NCBI RefSeq assembly: GCF_023065955.2
Contig: NW_026622771.1
Location: forward strand, 1 to 64,000
Direction of reading: 5' to 3'
Origin: Ursus arctos
Taxonomy: Eukaryota; Chordata; Mammalia; Carnivora; Ursidae
Length of the DNA: 64,000 bases
Below are positions 49,376 to 62,213 of this stretch, in pieces; positions within the stretch are counted from its first letter, which is position 1, and each line of letters starts with the position of its first letter. The notes beneath the pieces were generated by a model. That model saw only the letters and a program-made list of their open reading frames with translations. It was not told where the DNA came from and ran no database searches. A program made the position numbers and the translations under genes.

Positions 49376-51056
49376 GTAGTGGGAAGCATTCAGATAAGTG
49401 CGTTTCTCAGCATAAAGAAATGATTGTACACTTAACATTTGGGAAGAATTCTGTGGAAACCATCTGAAACTCACATTTTCTCTCATGAACCTGGAAGCAT
49501 TGGCTCAAGGGTGAGGGAACATGTGACTCAGTGCGGTTTCCTAAACCCTGAGCACCGAGCCTCTGGTTAGAGAATGCCACTTCAAGCATCCTGATGCATG
49601 GAGAGAGAAGTTTTGTCAACTATCTGTATTGAACGGTAAGAGAAGTGCCCTGCCGAGAACACTGAGAGAGCGCCATCTAGAGACAACCTTCCAACTTCCA
49701 TCTACCTTCATGAAGATGGATGTATTTTCCAAAAGTTTGTATTAAAACACAAGGCACGTGCTGTATGCTCACATAAGAACACCCTTTGTAGAAGATCTTC
49801 CAACTCACATCTTCTGTAATGAAGATGGAAGTACTTGCAGAAGTGTGAGTGAACGCATCAGGAGAGGTTCTAGCTAAGTAGCATTGAGAACCAAGTCTGT
49901 GTTGTAGGAAGGCAACAACGATCTAACGTCGTTACCCATGAATACGCACGCATTTCCCAAAACGTGTGTTGAAACTTCAGGAAAATGCCATAGACGTAAC
50001 CCTCAGTAAGGAGAGGGAATGCAAAGTGTCTTCTACCTCCCGTCTGTCACGATGATGGAAGCTTGTTTCAGAGTGTGAATTTAAGGGTAAGGAAAGGGCC
50101 GTTAACCGATCTTTGAGAAAGATCACTGTATCGAAGCCATCTTCCATCTCACATCTTCGGATGTGAAGATGAAAACTTTTGCACAGGGGTGTAAGGAAAT
50201 ATAAGGAAAGTGCCACAGACTGAAATCTATGAAAGAACGCCGTACAGAAAGCATCTTGCATCCCGCAATCTTCAGTCATGAGAACGGAAGCATGTGCAAA
50301 AGTGTACAAAAACATCAACATAAAGCACTTTGCTTAACGTGGTAGAAGAACACTGTGCAGCCACCATGTCTCAACTCATCACTCCTGTCGTGAAGATGGA
50401 GCTTTGTAAGGAAAGGGTAGTTAAGCAATCTTTGAGAAAGAATACTGTGTCGAAGCCATCTTCCCTCTCACGTCTTCAGACGTGAATACGTAACCGTTTG
50501 CACAGGGGTGTAAGGAAATATAAGGAAAGTGCCACAGACTGAAATCTATGAAAGAACGCCGTACACAAAGCATCTTGCATGCCACAATCTTCAGTCATGA
50601 GAACGGAAGCATGGGTAAAAGTGTGGAGGAAAACATCAACAGAAAGCAGTTTGCTTAACTCTGTAGAAGGGCACTCTGCAAGCCACCACGTCTCAACTCA
50701 CCACTCCTGTGGTGAAGATGGAAGCCTTGGCAAGAGTGTGCACGAGCACGTAACGAAAGGGCCGTCCAGTTAATTCTGAGACCCAAATCTGTGTAGATAG
50801 ACTACAACACCGAACCCACCTCCTGACGAATGAATCAACCAGGGATTTCTTCCCTGTGTGTGGAACCTTAAGGAAAGTGCCATAAACTTAACAGGAGATG
50901 AGAACACTGGATCGATTGCTTCTTACAACCCACGGCTTCTCTCTCGTAGACATAAACATTTGCCACGTTGGGTTGAAAGCAGAAGGAAAGTGGCTGAGAC
51001 TTTGCTTCGAGAGAGGATCTTACCAAATCGATCCTTCGAGGCATGTCTTCTATCGT
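49376..51056 (+). repeat. U31: type A unit, 1681 bp
   Basis: Starts like U17 and U24 (gggaag, 2-bp deletion, cgaagcc) but ends with cacgtaacg, tgtggaacc and cttctatcg, so the exact super-repeat register is lost within this unit. Confidence 0.93.
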
Positions 51057-52417
51057 GTAGTGGGAAGCATTCAGATAAGTGCGTTTCTCAGCATAAAGAA
51101 ATGATTGTACACTTAACATTTGGGAAGAATTCTGTGGAAACCATCTGAAACTCACATTTTCTCTCATGAACCTGGAAGCATTGGCTCAAGGGTGAGGGAA
51201 CATGTGACTCAGTGCGGTTTCCTAAACCCTGAGCACCGAGCCTCTGGTTAGAGAATGCCACTTCAAGCATCCTGATGCATGGAGAGAGAAGTTTTGTCAA
51301 CTATCTGTATTGAACGGTAAGAGAAGTGCCCTGCCGAGAACACTGAGAGAGCGCCATCTAGAGACAACCTTCCAACTTCCATCTACCTTCATGAAGATGG
51401 ATGTATTTTCCAAAAGTTTGTATTAAAACACAAGGCACGTGCTGTATGCTCACATAAGAACACCCTTTGTAGAAGATCTTCCAACTCACATCTTCTGTAA
51501 TGAAGATGGAAGTACTTGCAGAAGTGTGAGTGAACGCATCAGGAGAGGTTCTAGCTAAGTAGCATTGAGAACCAAGTCTGTGTTGTAGGAAGGCAACAAC
51601 GATCTAACGTCGTTACCCATGAATACGCACGCATTTCCCAAAACGTGTGTTGAAACTTCAGGAAAATGCCATAGACGTAACCCTCAGTAAGGAGAGGGAA
51701 TGCAAAGTGTCTTCTACCTCCCGTCTGTCACGATGATGGAAGCTTGTTTCAGAGTGTGAATTTAAGGGTAAGGAAAGGGCCGTTAACCGATCTTTGAGAA
51801 AGATCACTGTATCGAAGCCATCTTCCATCTCACATCTTCGGATGTGAAGATGAAAACTTTTGCACAGGGGTGTAAGGAAATATAAGGAAAGTGCCACAGA
51901 CTGAAATCTATGAAAGAACGCCGTACACAAAGCATCTTGCATGCCACAATCTTCAGTCATGAGAACGGAAGCATGGGTAAAAGTGTGGAGGAAAACATCA
52001 ACAGAAAGCAGTTTGCTTAACTCTGTAGAAGGGCACTCTGCAAGCCACCACGTCTCAACTCACCACTCCTGTGGTGAAGATGGAAGCCTTGGCAAGAGTG
52101 TGCACGAGCACGTAAAGAAAGGGCCGTCCAGTTAATTCTGAGACCCAAATCTGTGTAGATAGACTACAACACCGAACCCACCTCCTGACGAATGAATCAA
52201 CCAGGGATTTCTTCCCTGTGTGTGAACCTTAAGGAAAGAGCCATAAACTTAACAGGAGATGAGAACACTGGATCGATTGCTTCTTACAACCCACGGCTTC
52301 TCTCTCGTAGACATAAACATTTGCCACGTTGGGTTGAAAGCAGAAGGAAAGTGGCTGAGACTTTGCTTCGAGAGAGGATCTTACCAAATCGATCCTTCGA
52401 GGCATGTCTTCTATCGT
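51057..52417 (+). repeat. U32: recombinant 12-mer unit, 1361 bp
   Basis: The left part (M1 to early M8) is A-type with the 2-bp M3 deletion and no B divergence. It then continues as M11 (gtacacaaagc), skipping exactly 319 bp, the spacing between M8 and M11. The right part carries cacgtaaag, tgtgaacc and cttctatcg, the combination otherwise seen only in B units U19 and U26, and the next units match those that follow U19. An A x B crossover explains both facts. Confidence 0.9.
51858..51927. other. Crossover interval of U32 (M8/M11 identity tract)
   Basis: These 70 bases are identical in M8 and M11. Upstream sequence is M8-specific (gatgaaaac) and downstream is M11-specific (caaagc after gtaca), so the exchange must lie within this interval. 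Confidence 0.8.
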
Positions 52418-54100
52418 GTAGTGGGAAGCATTCAGATAAGTGCGTTTCTCAGCATAAAGAAATGATTGTACACTTAACATTTGGGAAGAATTCTGTGGAA
52501 ACCATCTGAAACTCACATTTTCTCTCATGAACCTGGAAGCATTGGCTCAAGGGTGAGGGAACATGTGACTCAGTGCGGTTTCCTAAACCCTGAGCACCGA
52601 GCCTCTGGTTAGAGAATGCCACTTCAAGCATCCTGATGCATGGAGAGAGAAGTTTTGTCAACTATCTGTATTGAACGGTAAGAGAAGTGCCCTGCCGAGA
52701 ACACTAAGAGAGAGCGCCATCTAGAGACAACCTTCCAACTTCCATCTACCTTCATGAAGATGGATGTATTTTCCAAAAGTTTGTATTAAAACACAAGGCA
52801 CGTGCTGTATGCTCACATAAGAACACCCTTTGTAGAAGATCTTCCAACTCACATCTTCTGTAATGAAGATGGAAGTACTTGCAGAAGTGTGAGTGAACGC
52901 ATCAGGAGAGGTTCTAGCTAAGTAGCATTGAGAACCAAGTCTGTGTTGTAGGAAGGCAACAACGATCTAACGTCGTTACCCATGAATACGCACGCATTTC
53001 CCAAAACGTGTGTTGAAACTTCAGGAAAATGCCATAGACGTAACCCTCAGTAAGGAGAGGGAATGCAAAGTGTCTTCTACCTCCCGTCTGTCACGATGAT
53101 GGAAGCTTGTTTCAGAGTGTGAATTTAAGGGTAAGGAAAGGGCCGTTAACCGATCTTTGAGAAAGATCACTGTATCGAAGCCATCTTCCATCTCACATCT
53201 TCGGATGTGAAGATGAAAACTTTTGCACAGGGGTGTAAGGAAATATAAGGAAAGTGCCACAGACTGAAATCTATGAAAGAACGCCGTACAGAAAGCATCT
53301 TGCATCCCGCAATCTTCAGTCATGAGAACGGAAGCATGTGCAAAAGTGTACAAAAACATCAACATAAAGCACTTTGCTTAACGTGGTAGAAGAACACTGT
53401 GCAGCCACCATGTCTCAACTCATCACTCCTGTCGTGAAGATGGAGCTTTGTAAGGAAAGGGTAGTTAAGCAATCTTTGAGAAAGAATACTGTGTCGAAGC
53501 CATCTTCCCTCTCACGTCTTCAGACGTGAATACGTAACCGTTTGCACAGGGGTGTAAGGAAATATAAGGAAAGTGCCACAGACTGAAATCTATGAAAGAA
53601 CGCCGTACACAAAGCATCTTGCATGCCACAATCTTCAGTCATGAGAACGGAAGCATGGGTAAAAGTGTGGAGGAAAACATCAACAGAAAGCAGTTTGCTT
53701 AACTCTGTAGAAGGGCACTCTGCAAGCCACCACGTCTCAACTCACCACTCCTGTGGTGAAGATGGAAGCCTTGGCAAGAGTGTGCACGAGCACGTAACGA
53801 AAGGGCCGTCCAGTTAATTCTGAGACCCAAATCTGTGTAGATAGACTACAACACCGAACCCACCTCCTGACGAATGAATCAACCAGGGATTTCTTCCCTG
53901 TGTGTGGAACCTTAAGGAAAGTGCCATAAACTTAACAGGAGATGAGAACACTGGATCGATTGCTTCTTACAACCCACGGCTTCTCTCTCGTAGACATAAA
54001 CATTTGCCACGTTGGGTTGAAAGCAGAAGGAAAGTGGCTGAGACTTTGCTTCGAGAGAGGATCTTACCAAATCGATCCTTCGAGGCATGTCTTCTATCGT
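52418..54100 (+). repeat. U33: type A unit, 1683 bp
   Basis: Matches U20 and U27 in marker set, without their private changes. It belongs to a partial third copy of the super-repeat: U33-U35 boundaries lie exactly 20,664 bases after U20-U22. Confidence 0.93.
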
Positions 54101-55782
54101 GTAGTGGGAAGCATTCAGATAAGTGCGTTTCTCAGCATAAAGAAATGATTGTACACTTAACATTTGGGAAGAATTCTGTGGAAACCATCTGAAACTCACA
54201 TTTTCTCTCATGAACCTGGAAGCATTGGCTCAAGGGTGAGGGAACATGTGACTCAGTGCGGTTTCCTAAACCCTGAGCACCGAGCCTCTGGTTAGAGAAT
54301 GCCACTTCAAGCATCCTGATGCATGGAGAGAGAAGTTTTGTCAACTATCTGTATTGAACGGTAAGAGAAGTGCCCTGCCGAGAACACTAAGAGAGAGCGC
54401 CATCTAGAGACAACCTTCCAACTTCCATCTACCTTCATGAAGATGGATGTATTTTCCAAAAGTTTGTATTAAAACACAAGGCACGTGCTGTATGCTCACA
54501 TAAGAACACCCTTTGTAGAAGATCTTCCAACTCACATCTTCTGTAATGAAGATGGAAGTACTTGCAGAAGTGTGAGTGAACGCATCAGGAGAGGTTCTAG
54601 CTAAGTAGCATTGAGAACCAAGTCTGTGTTGTAGGAAGGCAACAACGATCTAACGTCGTTACCCATGAATACGCACGCATTTCCCAAAACGTGTGTTGAA
54701 ACTTCAGGAAAATGCCATAGACGTAACCCTCAGTAAGGAGAGGGAATGCAAAGTGTCTTCTACCTCCCGTCTGTCACGATGATGGAAGCTTGTTTCAGAG
54801 TGTGAATTTAAGGGTAAGGAAAGGGCCGTTAACCGATCTTTGAGAAAGATCACTGTATCGAAGCCATCTTCCATCTCACATCTTCGGATGTGAAGATGAA
54901 AACTTTTGCACAGGGGTGTAAGGAAATATAAGGAAAGTGCCACAGACTGAAATCTATGAAAGAACGCCGTACAGAAAGCATCTTGCATCCCGCAATCTTC
55001 AGTCATGAGAACGGAAGCATGTGCAAAAGTGTACAAAAACATCAACATAAAGCACTTTGCTTAACGTGGTAGAAGAACACTGTGCAGCCACCATGTCTCA
55101 ACTCATCACTCCTGTCGTGAAGATGGAGCTTTGTAAGGAAAGGGTAGTTAAGCAATCTTTGAGAAAGAATACTGTGTCGAAGCCATCTTCCCTCTCACGT
55201 CTTCAGACGTGAATACGTAACCGTTTGCACAGGGGTGTAAGGAAATATAAGGAAAGTGCCACAGACTGAAATCTATGAAAGAACGCCGTACACAAAGCAT
55301 CTTGCATGCCACAATCTTCAGTCATGAGAACGGAAGCATGGGTAAAAGTGTGGAGGAAAACATCAACAGAAAGCAGTTTGCTTAACTCTGTAGAAGGGCA
55401 CTCTGCAAGCCACCACGTCTCAACTCACCACTCCTGTGGTGAAGATGGAAGCCTTGGCAAGAGTGTGCACGAGCACGTAACGAAAGGGCCGTCCAGTTAA
55501 TTCTGAGACCCAAATCTGTGTAGATAGACTACAACACCGAACCCACCTCCTGACGAATGAATCAACCAGGGATTTCTTCCCTGTGTGTGAACCTTAAGGA
55601 AAGAGCCATAAACTTAACAGGAGATGAGAATACTGGATCGATTGCTTCTTACAACCCACGGCTTCTCTCTCGTAGACATAAACATTTGCCACGTTGGGTT
55701 GAAAGCAGAAGGAAAGTGGCTGAGACTTTGCTTCGAGAGAGGATCTTACCAAATCGATCCTTCGAGGGATGTCTTCTAACGT
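54101..55782 (+). repeat. U34: type A unit preceding a B unit, 1682 bp
   Basis: Counterpart of U21 and U28; M14-M15 carry tgtgaacc, gaatactgg and cttctaacg. Confidence 0.93.
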
Positions 55783-57170
55783 GTAGTGGGAAGCATTCAG
55801 ATAAGTGTATTTCTCAGCATAAAGAAATGATTGTACACTTAACCTTTGGAACGAATTCCGTGGAAACCATCGGAAAACCACATTTTCTCTCATGAACCTG
55901 GAAGCATTGGCTCAAGGGTGAGGGAACATGTGACTCAGTGCGGTTTCCTAAACCCTGAGCACCGAGCATCTGGATAGAGAATGCCACTTCAAGCAGCCTG
56001 ATGCACGGAGAGAGAAGCTTTCTCAGTTATGTGTGATGAACAGTAAGAGAAGTGTCCTTCGCTGAACACTAAAAAAGAGCACATTAGAGAAAACCTTCCA
56101 AATCCCATCTACCTTCATGAGGATGGCGGTATTTTTCAAAAGTGTGCATGAAAACACAAGGAAGGTGCATAGGATCACTTAAGAACACCCTTTGGAAAAG
56201 ATCATCCCAACTCACATCTTCTAAAATGAACACAGACGAACTTGCAGAAGTGTTAGGGAACGCATCAGGAGAGGTTCTAGCTTAGCAGCTGTGAGAACCA
56301 AGTCTGTGTTGTAGGAAGGCAACATCGATTTAATATCGTGAACCATGAATAAACACGCGTTTCCCTGTACGTGTCAACGATAAAAAGCGATAAAAAAGCG
56401 ATAAAAAAGCGATAAAAAACTGCCATAGAAGAAACTCTCAGTAATAAGAGTGTAAGCAAATGGTATTCCAACTCAGATCGTCTGTCGTGATGATGGAAGC
56501 ATGTTTCAGAGTGTGAATTAAAGTGCAAAGGAATGTGCTGTTAACCAATCCTTGATAAATAAAACAATATCGAAGCCATCTTCCCTCTCACGTCTTCAGA
56601 CGTGAATACGTAACCGTTTGCACAGGGGTGTAAGGAAATATAAGGAAAGTGCCACAGACTGAAATCTATGAAAGAACGCCGTACACAAAGCATCTTGCAT
56701 GCCACAATCTTCAGTCATGAGAACGGAAGCATGGGTAAAAGTGTGGAGGAAAACATCAACAGAAAGCAGTTTGCTTAACTCTGTAGAAGGGCACTCTGCA
56801 AGCCACCACGTCTCAACTCACCACTCCTGTGGTGAAGATGGAAGCCTTGGCAAGAGTGTGCACGAGCACGTAAAGAAAGGGCCGTCCAGTTAATTCTGAG
56901 ACCCAAATCTGTGTAGATAGACTACAACACCGAACCCACCTCCTGACGAATGAATCAACCAGGGATTTCTTCCCTGTGTGTGAACCTTAAGGAAAGAGCC
57001 ATAAACTTAACAGGAGATGAGAACACTGGATCGATTGCTTCTTACAACCCACGGCTTCTCTCTCGTAGACATAAACATTTGCCACGTTGGGTTGAAAGCA
57101 GAAGGAAAGTGGCTGAGACTTTGCTTCGAGAGAGGATCTTACCAAATCGATCCTTCGAGGCATGTCTTGT
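55783..57170 (+). repeat. U35: type B 12-mer unit, 1388 bp
   Basis: Counterpart of U22 and U29. Diverged block at 55968-56569; M15 ends cttgtg. Confidence 0.92.
56378..56419. repeat. Phased A-tract block in U35
   Basis: Fifth and last copy of the cgataaaaa(a)g block in the window, again unchanged. Confidence 0.85.
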
Positions 57171-58847
57171 GTAGTGGGAAGCATTCAGATAAGTGCGTTT
57201 CTCAGCATAAAGAAATGATTGTACACTTAACATTTGGAAAGAATTCTGTGGAAACCATCTGAAACTCACATTTTCTCTCATGAACCTGGAAGCATTGGCT
57301 CAAGGGTGAGGGAACATGTGACTCAGTGCGGTTTCCTAAACCCTGAGCACCGAGCCTCTGGATAGAGAATGCCACTTCAAGCATCCTGATGCATGGAGAG
57401 AGAAGTTTTGTCAACTATCTGTATTGAACGGTAAGAGAAGTGCCCTGCCGAGAACACTAAGAGAGAGCGCCATCTAGAGACAACCTTCCAACTTCCATCT
57501 ACCTTCATGAAGATGGATGTATTTTCCAAAAGTTTGTATTAAAACACAAGGCACGTGCTGTATGCTCACATAAGAACACCCTTTGTAGAAGATCTTCCAA
57601 CTCACATCTTCTGTAATGAAGATGGAAGTACTTGCAGAAGTGTGAGTGAACGCATCAGGAGAGGTTCTAGCTAAGTAGCATTGAGAACCAAGTCTGTGTT
57701 GTAGGAAGGCAACAACGATCTAACGTCGTTACCCATGAATACGCACGCATTTCCCAAAACGTGTGTTGAAACTTCAGGAAAATGCCATAGACGTAACCCT
57801 CAGTAAGGAGAGGGAATGCAAAGTGTCTTCTACCTCCCGTCTGTCACGATGATGGAAGCTTGTTTCAGAGTGTGAATTTAAGGGTAAGGAAAGGGCCGTT
57901 AACCGATCTTTGAGAAAGATCACTGTATCGAAGCCATCTTCCATCTCACATCTTCGGATGTGAAGATGAAAACTTTTGCACAGGGGTGTAAGGAAATATA
58001 AGGAAAGTGCCACAGACTGAAATCTATGAAAGAACGCCGTACAGAAAGCATCTTGCATCCCGCAATCTTCAGTCATGAGAACGGAAGCATGTGCAAAAGT
58101 GTACAAAAACATCAACATAAAGCACTTTGCTTAACGTGGTAGAAGAACACTGTGCAGCCACCATGTCTCAACTCATCACTCCTGTCGTGAAGATGGAGCT
58201 TTGTAAGGAAAGGGTAGTTAAGCAATCTTTGAGAAAGAATACTGTGTCGAAGCCATCTTCCCTCTCACGTCTTCAGACGTGAATACGTAACCGTTTGCAC
58301 AGGGGTGTAAGGAAATATAAGGAAAGTGCCACAGACTGAAATCTATGAAAGAACGCCGTACACAAAGCATCTTGCATGCCACAATCTTCAGTCATGAGAA
58401 CGGAAGCATGGGTAAAAGTGTGGAGGAAAACATCAACAGAAAGCAGTTTGCTTAACTCTGTAGAAGGGCACTCTGCAAGCCACCACGTCTCAACTCACCA
58501 CTCCTGTGGTGAAGATGGAAGCCTTGGCAAGAGTGTGCACGAGCACGTAAAGAAAGGGCCGTCCAGTTAATTCTGAGACCCAAATCTGTGTAGATAGACT
58601 ACAACACCGAACCCACCTCCTGACGAATGAATCAACCAGGGATTTCTTCCCTGTGTGTGAACCTTAAGGAAAGAGCCATAAACTTAACAGGAGATGAGAA
58701 CACTGGATCGATTGCTTCTTACAACCCACGGCTTCTCTCTCGTAGACATAAACATTTGCCACGTTGGGTTGAAAGCAGAAGGAAAGTGGCTGAGACTTTG
58801 CTTCGAGAGAGGATCTTACCAAATCGATCCTTCGAGGCATGTCTTGT
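57171..58847 (+). repeat. U36: recombinant type A unit, 1677 bp
   Basis: Starts like U23 and U30 (ggaaag, ggatag, full M3) but ends like U9, U17 and U24 (cacgtaaag, tgtgaacc, cttgtg). This combination is unique in the window and marks the end of the third super-repeat copy. Confidence 0.93.
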
Positions 58848-60530
58848 GTAGTGGGAAGCATTCAGATAAGTGCGTTTCTCAGCATAAAGAAATGATTGTA
58901 CACTTAACATTTGGAAAGAATTCTGTGGAAACCATCTGAAACTCACATTTTCTCTCATGAACCTGGAAGCATTGGCTCAAGGGTGAGGGAACATGTGACT
59001 CAGTGCGGTTTCCTAAACCCTGAGCACCGAGCCTCTGGTTAGAGAATGCCACTTCAAGCATCCTGATGCATGGAGAGAGAAGTTTTGTCAACTATCTGTA
59101 TTGAACGGTAAGAGAAGTGCCCTGCCGAGAACACTAAGAGAGAGCGCCATCTAGAGACAACCTTCCAACTTCCATCTACCTTCATGAAGATGGATGTATT
59201 TTCCAAAAGTTTGTATTAAAACACAAGGCACGTGCTGTATGCTCACATAAGAACACCCTTTGTAGAAGATCTTCCAACTCACATCTTCTGTAATGAAGAT
59301 GGAAGTACTTGCAGAAGTGTGAGTGAACGCATCAGGAGAGGTTCTAGCTAAGTAGCATTGAGAACCAAGTCTGTGTTGTAGGAAGGCAACAACGATCTAA
59401 CGTCGTTACCCATGAATACGCACGCATTTCCCAAAACGTGTGTTGAAACTTCAGGAAAATGCCATAGACGTAACCCTCAGTAAGGAGAGGGAATGCAAAG
59501 TGTCTTCTACCTCCCGTCTGTCACGATGATGGAAGCTTGTTTCAGAGTGTGAATTTAAGGGTAAGGAAAGGGCCGTTAACCGATCTTTGAGAAAGATCAC
59601 TGTATCGAAGCCATCTTCCATCTCACATCTTCGGATGTGAAGATGAAAACTTTTGCACAGGGGTGTAAGGAAATATAAGGAAAGTGCCACAGACTGAAAT
59701 CTATGAAAGAACGCCGTACAGAAAGCATCTTGCATCCCGCAATCTTCAGTCATGAGAACGGAAGCATGTGCAAAAGTGTACAAAAACATCAACATAAAGC
59801 ACTTTGCTTAACGTGGTAGAAGAACACTGTGCAGCCACCATGTCTCAACTCATCACTCCTGTCGTGAAGATGGAGCTTTGTAAGGAAAGGGTAGTTAAGC
59901 AATCTTTGAGAAAGAATACTGTGTCGAAGCCATCTTCCCTCTCACGTCTTCAGACGTGAATACGTAACCGTTTGCACAGGGGTGTAAGGAAATATAAGGA
60001 AAGTGCCACAGACTGAAATCTATGAAAGAACGCCGTACACAAAGCATCTTGCATGCCACAATCTTCAGTCATGAGAACGGAAGCATGGGTAAAAGTGTGG
60101 AGGAAAACATCAACAGAAAGCAGTTTGCTTAACTCTGTAGAAGGGCACTCTGCAAGCCACCACGTCTCAACTCACCACTCCTGTGGTGAAGATGGAAGCC
60201 TTGGCAAGAGTGTGCACGAGCACATAACGAAAGGGCCGTCCAGTTAATTCTGAGACCCAAATCTGTGTAGATAGACTACAACACCGAACCCACCTCCTGA
60301 CGAATGAATCAACCAGGGATTTCTTCCCTGTGTGTGGAACCTTAAGGAAAGTGCCATAAACTTAACAGGAGATGAGAACACTGGATCGATTGCTTCTTAC
60401 AACCCACGGCTTCTCTCTCGTAGACATAAACATTTGCCACGTTGGGTTGAAAGCAGAAGGAAAGTGGCTGAGACTTTGCTTCGAGAGAGGATCTTACCAA
60501 ATCGATCCTTCGAGGCATGTCTTCTATCGT
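58848..60530 (+). repeat. U37: type A unit, 1683 bp
   Basis: Markers: ggaaag, full M3, cgaagcc, cacataacg, tgtggaacc, cttctatcg. This is the only cacataacg unit beyond about 17 kb. U36-U37 resemble the U9-U10 junction. Confidence 0.93.
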
Positions 60531-62213
60531 GTAGTGGGAAGCATTCAGATAAGTGCGTTTCTCAGCATAAAGAAATGATTGTACACTTAACATTTGGAAA
60601 GAATTCTGTGGAAACCATCTGAAACTCACATTTTCTCTCATGAACCTGGAAGCATTGGCTCAAGGGTGAGGGAACATGTGACTCAGTGCGGTTTCCTAAA
60701 CCCTGAGCACCGAGCCTCTGGTTAGAGAATGCCACTTCAAGCATCCTGATGCATGGAGAGAGAAGTTTTGTCAACTATCTGTATTGAACGGTAAGAGAAG
60801 TGCCCTGCCGAGAACACTAAGAGAGAGCGCCATCTAGAGACAACCTTCCAACTTCCATCTACCTTCATGAAGATGGATGTATTTTCCAAAAGTTTGTATT
60901 AAAACACAAGGCACGTGCTGTATGCTCACATAAGAACACCCTTTGTAGAAGATCTTCCAACTCACATCTTCTGTAATGAAGATGGAAGTACTTGCAGAAG
61001 TGTGAGTGAACGCATCAGGAGAGGTTCTAGCTAAGTAGCATTGAGAACCAAGTCTGTGTTGTAGGAAGGCAACAACGATCTAACGTCGTTACCCATGAAT
61101 ACGCACGCATTTCCCAAAACGTGTGTTGAAACTTCAGGAAAATGCCATAGACGTAACCCTCAGTAAGGAGAGGGAATGCAAAGTGTCTTCTACCTCCCGT
61201 CTGTCACGATGATGGAAGCTTGTTTCAGAGTGTGAATTTAAGGGTAAGGAAAGGGCCGTTAACCGATCTTTGAGAAAGATCACTGTATCGAAGCCATCTT
61301 CCATCTCACATCTTCGGATGTGAAGATGAAAACTTTTGCACAGGGGTGTAAGGAAATATAAGGAAAGTGCCACAGACTGAAATCTATGAAAGAACGCCGT
61401 ACAGAAAGCATCTTGCATCCCGCAATCTTCAGTCATGAGAACGGAAGCATGTGCAAAAGTGTACAAAAACATCAACATAAAGCACTTTGCTTAACGTGGT
61501 AGAAGAACACTGTGCAGCCACCATGTCTCAACTCATCACTCCTGTCGTGAAGATGGAGCTTTGTAAGGAAAGGGTAGTTAAGCAATCTTTGAGAAAGAAT
61601 ACTGTGTCGAAGCCATCTTCCCTCTCACGTCTTCAGACGTGAATACGTAACCGTTTGCACAGGGGTGTAAGGAAATATAAGGAAAGTGCCACAGACTGAA
61701 ATCTATGAAAGAACGCCGTACACAAAGCATCTTGCATGCCACAATCTTCAGTCATGAGAACGGAAGCATGGGTAAAAGTGTGGAGGAAAACATCAACAGA
61801 AAGCAGTTTGCTTAACTCTGCAGAAGGGCACTCTGCAAGCCACCACGTCTCAACTCACCACTCCTGTGGTGAAGATGGAAGCCTTGGCAAGAGTGTGCAC
61901 GAGCACGTAACGAAAGGGCCGTCCAGTTAATTCTGAGACCCAAATCTGTGTAGATAGACTACAACACCGAACCCACCTCCTGACGAATGAATCAACCAGG
62001 GATTTCTTCCCTGTGTGTGGAACCTTAAGGAAAGTGCCATAAACTTAACAGGAGATGAGAACACTGGATCGATTGCTTCTTACAACCCACGGCTTCTCTC
62101 TCGTAGACATAAACATTTGCCACGTTGGGTTGAAAGCAGAAGGAAAGTGGCTGAGACTTTGCTTCGAGAGAGGATCTTACCAAATCGATCCTTCGAGGCA
62201 TGTCTTCTATCGT
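60531..62213 (+). repeat. U38: type A unit, 1683 bp
   Basis: Markers: ggaaag, full M3, cgaagcc, cacgtaacg, tgtggaacc, cttctatcg, plus a private T-to-C change at 61821 in M12. Confidence 0.93.
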
